Made by a program: the position numbers and the translations under genes
The notes under the pieces: model-generated
Told to the model about the DNA's origin: nothing
What the model saw: only the letters and a program-made list of their open reading frames with translations
Database searches by the model: none
Part shown: piece by piece, positions 34,201 to 46,200 of the stretch
Position numbering within the stretch: position 1 is the first letter of the stretch
Layout of the letters: every line of letters begins with the position of its first letter
Assembly (NCBI GenBank): GCA_032718565.1
Contig: JAVGVS010000471.1
Coordinates: forward strand, 62,001-126,000
Direction of reading: 5' to 3'
From: Distichodus sexfasciatus
Taxonomy: Eukaryota; Chordata; Actinopteri; Characiformes; Distichodontidae
Length of the DNA stretch: 64,000 nt

Positions 34201-37200
34201 CTCTTTCTTTTGTTTGCTTGTTTGTTCATTTGCTCTTTCCTTCTTTGTTGTTTGCTCCTTTGCTCTTTCATTCTTTCTTATTTTCTTTCGTTCGCTCATT
34301 TGCTCATTCGCTTTCTTTTTTCTCTCTTTCCTTCGTTTGCTCATTTGTTCATTCGCTTTTGTTTTTCTCTCTTTCCTTTGTTTGCTCTTTTGTTCACTTG
34401 CTCTTTTTTTCTTTTCTTTTGTTCTTTATTTTGTTTAATTGTTTGTTCTTTTTCTGTTACTTTCTCATTTTTTGTTTTCTCTCTTATGTTATTTCTTCCT
34501 TCACCCATCTTTTTGGTCTTGCTGTTTTTTTTTCTTTCATTTGTTTGTTCATTCTTTCGTGTCTTTCTTTTGTTAATTCGCACTTTCTTTCTTTTTTCTT
34601 TCTTCTGTTTGTTCATTTGCTCTTTCCTTTTGCCTTCCACTCATTCAGTCTTTTGTTTGCTTCATTCTTTCTTTTCTTTCTTTGTTATTTTCTTTCTTGT
34701 TTTTTTCTTCCTTACTTTTTTCTCGTAACAAACACGTATTTGTATTCATTTCAGAGAGCTAAATATCAGTATATAAATACAATTGATCTGATAAACTCCC
34801 AGTTTAACCCTCTCCTCCGTGCGGTCCTCCTCTAGGCCATTAACTGCTGTTTGGGCACGGTGACGTACGAGCGTTTAGCGGCTCACGGCCCCAGACTCGG
34901 AGCGGTCACTCGGAAGCACCCGCTGGTCACCAGGTAACATCACACACACACGGCCGCCGGATCAGCACACACACTGCGCTGTGATGATGTGATGAACTGA
35001 CCCCCACGGCGTGTCTCCGACCCGGGCAGGTATTTCACCTTCCCCTTTATGGAGTCGACGCTGGAGCAGGACCTGCCACTGATGGACCAGCCAGATAAAG
35101 CTTGTCACTTCCTGGCACATAACGGCTGGGTGATGGGCGACGACCCGCTCCGCAACTTCGCAGAACCAGGTCCGGCTCCTCCACCAATCACAGCTCAGTC
35201 TCTCCTCCTCCTTCTCAGTCTATCCTTCCTTCATTCCTCCCTGACGTTCGTCTAGTTTTCCTGCCTCTCATACCGCCTCTTTCTCCAAGTCCTTCCTTAC
35301 TCCCTTCTTTTTTTCTTTCGTCATTTCCTCAGATTCCCTCTTTCTTTCTTTGCTTCTTTCTTTCATCCTATTTTTCCTTTTGCACTTTATTGATCTTTTT
35401 TCCTCTCTTTTTTTTTTTTAGAGTTTTCTTCAGGCTCCGTCTTGTCTTTTCATCCTTTCTTTCTTTCTTTCTTTTTTTTATACGCTTTTTTATTCGTCCT
35501 TTCAGCCTTTCTGTTGTTCATCCTTTCCATCTTTCATCCTACTTTTTTTTTTCTTTCTTTCTCTCTCTTATTTTTTTTTGTCCTTAAGCCTCCCTTTTTT
35601 CTATAGATTGCCTCCTTCTTTGGTCCCGCTTTCGTTTGCTTGTTTGTTGCTGCGTTTGTCTCTTCTTTCTTTCTTTTGTTCTCTCTTTTCTTTATTTTAT
35701 TCATCCTTTCTTTTGTCCGTTCACTTGTTAGTTCGTCCTTTGCTTTTCCTTTCTTTTATCCTCTTTCTTCTCTGTTTTCTTTAACCCTTTCCTCAGATTC
35801 CCTCTTTCTTTAGTTCGTCCTTCCTTTCATCCTACCTTTCTTTCTTTTTTTGCACCTTTCTTTCATCCTTTTTTTCCTTTTTACCCTTCCTCACTTTCAT
35901 TTATCCTTTTTCCTCTCTTTTTTCTGCACTTTTTTCAGGCTCCCTCTTTCTTCTGTCTTTTCATCCTTTCTTTCTTTTTTTTATATGCTTCTTTATTCGT
36001 CCTTTCATCCTTTTTAACTTTCATCCTGCTTTTTTTTTCTTTCTCTTTATTTTTTGTCCTTTAGCCTCCCTTTTTTCTATAGATTGCCTCCTTCTTTGGT
36101 CCTGCTTTCGGTTGCTTGTTTGTTCGTCCTTTCGTCTCTTCTTTCTGTCTGTTGTTCTCTCTTTTCTTTCTTTCATTCGTCCTTTCTTTTTTTTTCATTC
36201 ACTTGTGAGTTTGTCCTTTTCTTTCTTTCTTTCTTTCTCTTTCTTTCTTTCTTTCTTTCCTTCTTTCTTTCTTTCTTTCTTTCTTTCTTCTTCTTTTTTC
36301 ACCCTTACCTCAGATTCCCTCTTTTGACCTTTATTTATTTCTTTGGTCTTTTCTTTCTTTTTTCGTTTGCTTCTTGTTTCATCCTTTGGCCAGTCCTCCC
36401 TCCCTTCCTTTCGTCCTTTCTTTCTTTCATCCTTTTTCTTCATTTGTCCTTTCTTTCTTTCTTTCTTTCACTCGTTCACCTGTTCTTTTCTTTTTCCTTT
36501 CTTTGGCTCTTTCTTTCTTTCATCCCTTTTCCTCTCTTTTTTGCCCTTTCTTTAGACTTGTCCTTTCTTTCTTTTTTTGGTTCTTTATTTTTTTCATTCA
36601 CCTATTTGTTCGTCCTTTCTTTCTGTCTTTTGTTCATCCTTTTTCCTTCTTTTGTTCTTTCCTCTTTTGTTCGTTTCTTTCGTCTCTTCTTTTTTTCTTC
36701 CTCAGTTCCTTTCTTCCCTCTTCCTTCATCCCTTATTCAGTCGTTTCCTAACATTTTATGTGTGTAAGGCCTTTCTCCACCCCCCAATTTCTTTTGGTAA
36801 TAAATATGTCGAGCGCTTTGTGTTCAGGCTCCAACGTGTACATCAGGAGGGAGCTGATCTGCTGGGGAGACAGCGTTAAACTGCGCTACGGCAACGGCCC
36901 CGACGACTGCCCTTACCTGTGGGCTCACATGCAGAAATACACTGAGATCACCGCCAAACACTTCGCCGGAGTTCGCCTCGACAACTGCCACTCCACACCG
37001 CTGCACGTGGCCGAGGTACACACTCACACACACACACATTTACAAAGAGATGCCACGTCTTCATGTCAACCCGAAGATCTCAAATCGGGGGTTGCAGCCG
37101 CGAGACCACGGTTCTTTACACAATCAGAATCACTCTTATTTTTCGTGTCGGAGCACAAAACGTGAATATATAATCTGATGTGATGTGGCAGGCCATGTTG

Positions 37201-40200
37201 AGCGCAGCACGCGCCGTCAGACCAAACCTGTACGTGATCGCCGAGCTCTTTACCGGCAGCGAGCTGCTAGACAATGTGTTTGTGAACCGGCTGGGAATAA
37301 CCAGTCTGATCCGAGGTACCGACCGGGACGTGTGTGTATGCCTGTGTGTGTGTGTATGTGTGTGTGTCCGCATGGAGCCTGGAGTGCCACTAATGTCGTC
37401 TTTTTTTCTCTGTTTTCTCGAATCTCTGCCCCCGTTCCTTCTCTCTCCCCTGATCTCACACTTTTACTTTCCGAACTTGTCACAAAACCATAATTTCTCT
37501 GCTGTTTCCTTTGAAATTTGGTTTCTGTGCCAAAACTCTTCACTAAAATTTTCTTTAAAAAACGTACTAAAACCTTATTTTTCTGTAAAACTGTACTAAA
37601 CTTGCCAAACATCTTACAAAACCATCATTTCTCTGGCGTCTGTCCTCAAAACTCTTCACTAAAACGTTTCCATTTCGTTGTACTAAAACGTTTTACTATA
37701 ACCTTCTCTTTCTGTGCTAAAACTCGTCACCGCCTGTATTAAAACTTCACTAAAACTTTTCTGTTTCTGTACTAAAACCTTTTTACTAAATCTTTCCAAA
37801 CTTCTTACAAAAACATGCAATTCTGTACTTAAACCCTTTACCAAAATGTATGGTTTCTGTTCTAAAACTATAAACTAAAACTTTGTTTCTGTACTAAAAT
37901 GCTCTACTAAAACTTTACAAACTTCTTACAAAAACATAATTTCTCTGGCGTCTGTCCTCGAAACTCTTCACTAAAACATTTCCATTTTGTTATTAAAACT
38001 TTCCCACTCTGTATTAACTCTTTCCCAACTTCTGTATTAAAACTTTTTACTATAACCTTCTCTTTCTGTGCTAAAACTCGTCACCGCCTGTATTAAAACT
38101 TCACAAAAACTTTTCTGTTTCTGTACTAAAACCTTTTTACTAAACCTTTCCAAACTTCTTACAAAAACATGTAATTCTGTACTTAAACCCTTTACCAAAA
38201 TGTATGGTTTCTGTTCTAAAACTATAAACTAAAACTTTGCTTCTGTACTAAAACGCTCTACTAAAACTTTACAAACTTCTTACAAAACCATCATTTCTCT
38301 GGCATCTGTTCTCTAAACTCTTCGCTTAAATTTTTACGACCTTTATTAAAACCTAAAACTTTTACTAAAATTTTTCTGCTTTTGTACTAAAACCCTTTAC
38401 ATAACCTTTCCAAACTATTTCTACACCTTCTTTTTGTATGCTAAAACTCTGTTTCTGAACTAAAAATCTCTACAAAAACTTTGGTACTAAAACTTTTGGT
38501 TTAAAACTATAAACTAAAACCTTCTGTTTCTCTACTAAAACCATTTACTACAAATTTTCTTTCTTGTGCTAAAATTCTTTTATAAAATGTTGTTTCTGTA
38601 CTAAAATTCCTGATTAAAAACGTTTCTGTTTCTTTTACCAAACCATCATCATTTTCTACTAATTTCTTCACTTAAACTTTCTGTACTAAACTTTCCAACC
38701 ATCTGTTCTGTGCCATGTTTTCTTTCTTTCTGCACTAAAACTTCCCTTCCCTCCCCTCGTCCATTTTCTCCCCCCCGTTTCCACATTTTCCTGCCCGCCT
38801 GCATGTTTTCGCGGCTGTCGTAGTTCATGCTGGCCACAGCTCGGACCATCAGGCCTGACCTGTACGTGGTGGCCGAGCTCTTCACCGGCAGCGAGGAGCT
38901 GGACAATGTGTTTGTGACTCAATTAGGCATCAGCTCTCTGATCAGAGGTAAAACATCATCTAACCCTCCAACCACACACACACACACACACATCACATAA
39001 CACCCAGAAGAAACCTTGCTCAAAAATATCCTGAACAAAAGAGAGAGGGACTGAAACAAGAAAAGATGCCTGAGTTCTAGGGGTCGACCGATTGATTTCA
39101 GGCCCGATAGCGATATCGATTATTACAAATCGATAGTGTGAATCTCAATTTTACCAGCTTGTGGGTCAGAATATCAATCTATTTCTAACTCATGATGGTC
39201 AACCAATCAGATTCCTGTGATTTGTGAAAGAAATTGTTTTATGATTTATTTTATTTGGTGGGAAAAAAAATACTGACAGTCATAAAAACAATACAAATCG
39301 GCCAGACTGATAATCGTTCGACCTCTGGTTTTAACAGAAGTGGAGGATACGTTTCGTTTCCTCTACTCACTGATTTTAATTTGGTTTTTGCTGGGCTTTT
39401 TTGCTACATTGTTTGCTAAAGCGTGTTGGCAATTCATCGAAAATTGATCTAAACCCACAACCTCTATCCAACGTAATCTTGCCCATGATGATTATGATGA
39501 TTAGTTTTAAACACGTAAAAAAGCAAAAAAAAATCCCTAATGTTTTTATTTGTTAACACGTAAAATCATTCAACTTGGACCAGTAAAGGTACCGCCGAGG
39601 TACCGTCCCCAAGCACCCTGGGCCCAAAAAAATCTGCCCACTGCTCTTTCACGGAGGGGTCAGGTGACGTTCGGTTAGGGTTAGGGTGCTGTGTGCTGTG
39701 CTGTGGTGCGTTCACAATGACAAATAACACCCTCACTTAAATTCAGTGAGTTTCACACTGTCCAGGTGTGCATCCTAAGAGTGTGTGTGTGTGTGTGTGT
39801 ATTGTAACAGAGGCCATGAGTGCAGGAGACAGCCACGAGGAGGGTCGTCTGGTGTACCGTTACGGAGGAGAGCCGGTGGGAGCGTTCCTTCAGCCCAGCC
39901 TTCGCCCGCTGGTGCCCAGCATTGCCCACGCCATGTTCCTGGACGTCACTCACGACAACGAGTGTCCCATTCAGGTAGCCGACCTTCACCACATCCGGGT
40001 CTGTATTCGCGTATTAATCCTTTGCTGACGTCGCCCCCTTGTGGGCAGAGATACACCCTTTGACGCAAATGACTTTGATTTCCGAATTTCATGCTTTTTT
40101 GCGAAACGCACGACATATTTACCGTCAAACGTGTCAACTGCCGTTGCAGCTCCGTTCTGTGTTCGACTCGCTGCCCAGCTCTGCTATCGTCTCTATGGCC

Positions 40201-43200
40201 TGCTGCGCTACGGGAAGCACGCGAGGCTACGACGAGCTCATTCCTCACCAGGTATCCATTTATCTACTTATTGGTATTTTTCCCCCCATTTATTTATTTA
40301 TTTATTATAAATATTATAGATTTTTTTTATTGTGTTCATTTGTTATATATTTCTATTATATATTTAATTCCTTATTTTATTTGTTTACACCTACACACAT
40401 TACCTCTTTCAGCTATTTATGTAATATTTAATCTGCTTATTTGTTTTAGCTGTGTGTTTATCTTACGCTTTTGTACTTTTGTACATTTTTGTTATTTCGC
40501 TACTTGTTTTCCGGTTTATTCACTTTAGCCGTATTATTTTCCATTTAATTTATTTTTATTAATCTGCATTACGTATAACTGTTTATTCTCCATAAATTGT
40601 TTATTTGTTTTCATTACTTACCACAGACATGAACTCTGTCAACTCTTTATTTATGTAATTAATAACGTTTTGTCATTAGTTTATTTGTCTCGTGTTCATT
40701 TATTTAGAGTGTGTGCGTAGCCTACTTTTAGCCTAATTTGCCCCTACTGTTACCCCGAACGACAGATCTCCGTGGTAACGGAGGAGAGATTCTACCAGAA
40801 GTGGAACCCGAAGGCCAAAGCGGGCAGCGCAGGTGAGGTCAGCCTGCAGACGGGCATCATTTCGGGCAAACTGGCACTCAACCGCCTGCACCAGGAGCTG
40901 GCAGCCAACGGATTCAGCCAGGTAAATACACAGCCTGTGTGTGTGTGTGTGTGCGTGTGCGTGCGTGTGTGTCTGTTCCCGTTCCGAGTCCCTCCCGTGT
41001 ATGTGGAGATGGAGTACACTATGGTTCAAGTACGAATCATTTTAATATGGAACGATTCAGTTTGGGGATGATTCAAGCCAGTCATACTGAATCGAACCAA
41101 ACTGAATCGTTCCATATTTCACTAGGTGTTCCTTACAAACCAGTCATACAGAACTGAAAGATTTGGTTCGCTTCTATTCATTACCATTCGAACCAGTCAT
41201 GCGGAATCGAACCAATTTTTCTGAATCAAACCAAACCGAATCGTTTCGTATTTCACCAGATGTTGAATACGGTCTTGAATCACATTGTATCTGTATGATT
41301 AGAACCAATCAAACCAAATCGAACCAAACTGAATCGTTTCATATTTCACCAGACGTTCCACCGTTCCCTGAATCACATTGTATTGGTATGATTTGAACCA
41401 ATCATAGCGAATCAAACAGTTTGGTTTGGTTTGATTCACTATGCTTTGAACCAATCATGCTGAATCGAATGAATCATACAGAATAGTTTGATTCTTTATG
41501 ATTTGTTCAGATTGAACTATGTTAATACAAAATGTAAAATGAATATCTACTTGCATTGTATCTCACTGCATCTTACTGGATCCTATTGAATCAAACCGAG
41601 TCAAATCATTTAAGATTAAAACGCATCGTCCCTGATTTGTATCGTGTATCTAGACACGTATCGTACCGTCTTGTATTGGAGAGTAATTGAAATAAATATG
41701 TAATTAATATCAGCTATTTGTCACAATTCTAGTGTATGTATGTACGTACAGGTGTTTGTGGACCAGGTGGACGTGGACGTGGTTGCCGTGACGCGACACT
41801 GCCCCAGCTCGCACCAGTCGGTGGTCGCCGTGTGCCGAACCGCCTTCAAGAACCCCAAAGTGCACCAGTATCCGGACCAGGTGCCGCCCATGTTTATCCC
41901 AGGTGAGGGGTCCTGCAGTGTGCGTGCGCGCGTGTGTGTGTGGATAGACGTTGTGTGTGTTAAATCTCTCCATCTCTATCTCTGTCTCATCTGTAATCTC
42001 TCCCTCCCTCTCGCCAGGTAAGATAGAGGAGGTGGTGCTGGAGGCTCGCACGGTGGAGAGGGAGTCGACTGCATACAGGGCGGACGAGAGCTGCATCAAC
42101 GGGTTGCCAGGATACACGGTGGAGATTAAAGAGCACATCCAGGTACCTCGGTAACCTGACGAGCGCCTAACGACTGCCTTCTTTCTCCTTCTTATCTTCA
42201 TCCTCGTTTCTCTTTGAGGAAAAAGCAAGTTTATTCCATTTTTCCAGCTACAACCTAAAAAAATCTCAGCTTCTTTCTTAATTTTTCATCCCTTCTTTTT
42301 CGTCCCATTAACTTGAATGTTTTGTCAACGTTTAACAGCTCCTAAAAGTTTCGCAATCTGCTGTCGACCCAAGCAGCTCAGCAGCATCCTGTCTTCTGCA
42401 CTCCTTCCTTACACTGTCTTTTTCCGTTCGTTCCTTTGACATTCATGCGGCCGCTCATATTTCATGACCAGTGTGTGTGTTGCAGCTGAAGGACAGCGGG
42501 GTGGTGAAGCAGGCCGGAGTGACGTCTCGAGGACGCAGTGAGTTTGTGCAGGAGATTGTGTTTGAGCGTCTCACTCCTGGCAGCGTCATCGTCTTCAGGT
42601 TCGACACCAACACCCACCGGAGTTCCATAACCACAGTCACTCCTTAACTACCTTTAGAAAGGGTTATTATTATTATTATTATCTTATTTTATAAAGCACC
42701 TTTCAGCTCAGATTAATTGCAAAGAATGCAAATAAGTCATAAAAGCAAAAATCTAGCCCCAAATGGCAAATAGCGGGGTCCAAGCATCACAATAAGAATT
42801 AATAATGAAATATGAACGCAACAAAATATTAAGAAATAATATTATGTTTAAAAAATAAGGGGTTGAGGTTATTCATGCATTAATGTCGATTGCCTCTGAT
42901 CTTGTCCAAAATGAAAAATGAAGTGGCTATAGACATAAGTGGACTTGCGATATGGGGCTGCGCGATATGACCAAAATCGTATATTTCCTATCCCGATAAC
43001 AATAAATATATATATCACAATATAGTGCATTTTCTGTATTTTCTTTGGAGCTTTTGGAAGCGTAATCTTGTGTCTGTGCACGCTCAACTCTGCCTACACG
43101 TACGCTTGAAACACTCCGCACACGCTCATATGGAATTGCAATGGTGCCAAAATTTCCCTATATTTTTGACAGTAAAACACAGTTTCGTTCGTTAAAAACA

Positions 43201-46200
43201 CGATGTTATGTGGCGCGCTAATATACCGGCGTAAAAACACAGCATTTTACGGTGCTGTAGTAAGGTGCTTTAAAGGTGAATTGTGTCACCTTTGGCATTC
43301 CATAGATCTGAGTGCAAGGGCACAGTCTTTCGATCGCGCTTGTATTGTATTGTGTACACAGACACAAGATCTTGTTTGTGAAAGTTCAGGATTAAGGCAC
43401 AAATATAACACCATAGTACATCCACGTGGTGCCAGGGTGACGACTGCAAACCCTCATCCAAACAATCAACAAATATTGCCATAACGAGTGTATTTTGCCG
43501 CACCACCAAATTAACGATGGAGAATAATATGAAACGATGGACGTTTTGATTTCATCATGTCGCACAGCCCTGAGATTTCCTTGATGGTCTCTCTCTCTAT
43601 TTCTCAGGGTGAGTCTGGACCCCAAAGCTCAGGAGCTGGTTGGTGCTGTGAGGAATCACCTCATCCAGTTTAACCCTCACTATAAAGAGGGCAGCGTTCC
43701 AGACGAGAAGGCTCCTGCTGTACTCAAAACGCCACTCTCACTGTGAGGAAACACGCACACACTCAGAATTCGGGACCCTATACTAGGTGTCGACAGATAT
43801 GATATTTCAGGACCAGTACCGATACCAATAATTGCTGATTAAGGAGAGCGATAATTGATATTTTCAACTGTTATCTGCAGCAAGAATTGGTGGAAATTGG
43901 TGTTGAAAAGTAACACAAAACGTAATCGAAATGTCTTTTAAAAAAATGTCAAATTTTAACAATAACTAATACTCAAGCAAAAAAACCTGAATGCTTTTTA
44001 GTGTGTTTAATTCTGCGACGTTTTCTTAACACCAAAAAGTGACAGCTATTTTTAAAATAAAGTTAAATGACTCCTTTAAGTAGCATTAAAAGTTTAATGA
44101 AATAATACCTGCTACCCTGAAGGAACGCTCGAGTTTAGAAATTTTCCCATGCTCACAAAAGGTTTTTCCTTTATTACTCACAAGTTCCTTTGAGGGCTTA
44201 ATAGCTGCCTCATTTTCAACAAACAACTCTGTATCAGAGCCAAAGTATCACATTATTCAATTGATTGATTTTATCGATACTGAAAACTATAAAAGCGATT
44301 GATATCGGTTAGGCCGATAATCGGTCGATCTTTAATCTACCGTGTATAGAACCTCATCCTTCTTTCCCCTGATCTTCAGCATCATGGAGAAGCTGACGCT
44401 GGCTGACATGAACGTGCTGTTGTTCCGCTGCGACGCCGAGGAGAAGGAGGACGGAGGCGGTTGCTATGGCATCCCCGGCTGGACCACCCTCAAGTACGGC
44501 GGCCTGCAAGGTACCGAGCTGATCCGGAATACGACATCACGTTTAGGCTCGTCGATCACTGAATCGATGTAGATCGATTATATCCTTACACCTCCACAGG
44601 TCTGATATCGGTGATGGCGGACATTCGTCCCAAAAATGACCTGGGCCACCCGTTCTGTGACAACCTGCGTCAGGGCGACTGGATGATGGACTACGTCAGT
44701 AACCGCCTGGTGTCACGTGGAGGAGCTCTGGCCGAGGTGAGCGGACCGGGACTCCAAATCATGTAATTACACACTGTGGGTTCCAAAAAAGGGGCTCGGT
44801 ACCTTTGTACGTAACTGTGCGTGTGTGTGCTGCAGGTGGGCAGCTGGTTCCAGGCCATGTTCGACTACCTGAAGCACTTCCCGCGTTACCTCATCCCCTG
44901 CTATTTCGACGCCGTCCTGGTGGGGGCGTACACCAGCGCTCTCGACGCCACCTTCACACAGATGTCTCAGTGAGTCACTCGTTTCGATTAGAGAGACAAT
45001 ACAAGAAGGAGAGAGAAAAAGGGAAAAATAAATGGAGCGAAAAAGACAGGAGGATGGAAGAGACAAACGTGGAGAATGAATAAGAGAGAAGACAGGGAGA
45101 GAGAGATAAAATGAGTGGGGAAAGAGAATAAAACATGAGGGCGGAGGAAGAGAACGAGAGAGAAAGTAAAGGAAGAGAGAAAGAGAAAAGGGTAGAGATG
45201 GAAGGAAGGAGGAGAGAGAGTGAAGAACAAATAAATGGAGAGATAGGAGGAAGAATTACATGTAGTGTGTGTGTGTGTTTAGGTTTGTGCAGCAGGGCTC
45301 GACGTTGGTGCGTCTGCTGGCGTTGGGTTCGGTGCAGATGTGCGGCGTTGGCCGTTTCCCGGCGCTGCCTCCTCTCTCCCCGGCGCTGGCCGACGTGCCG
45401 TACCGAACCAGCTCCATCACCAAGCAGCAGGAGCAGTGCTGCGTCTCCATGGCGGCAGGTCGCTCGGCAACATCCGCATCGCGTCCTGCGTTACCGTGAC
45501 GTCAAGATGCAGCTGCTCTGTAGTCGTTACCAGGGGCTGCGCGATATGATCGTTATCACAATAACGATATTTATCACAATACAGTGCATTATCTGCAAAT
45601 TCAACGAGTTAACAGTTTATACATAATAATAATTATATATACAGTATATATATACTCAAAAATGGACAAATGTTGGTTAGGATGTAAATAAGAAATAAAT
45701 GTTGTTAAATGGAATATTAATGTTACTGATAAATAAATATTAGTATATTTATACAGTATATATGTATATATATATATGAGTACAACTTCAAACTAAAATT
45801 CCAAATGCGAACATTGTATTTTTTGTATTTTCATAACATTATATGTCATTGTATTGCATTAAAAAGAAAATATACAAAAATTAAAAAACACTATAAACAA
45901 AAATAATGCAGATACGATATCGTTACAATGCCACAAGCAGTGAGATTTATTTCCGTCCCCCCTTTTCACAGGTTTGCCTCATTTCTCTTCCGGAATATTC
46001 CGCTGCTGGGGGAGAGACACTTTCATCGCCCTGAGAGGGCTGCTGCTGGTCACCGGGCGACACCAGGAGGCCAGGTAACGCATCCCACAATGCTTTATGC
46101 TTTTTAAAGCAGTGCTGTCCGTCCAATAACAAAGCTATCCATCCTTATGCACATTAAGAAAGAGCAGTATATACATGCGTACACATACATTCTTTTTTTA

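Noticed and set aside
33743..36767. Long open frames rich in Phe, Leu and Ser
   Set aside because: Same cause: polypyrimidine repeats in agl introns, running through real exons in the wrong frame.
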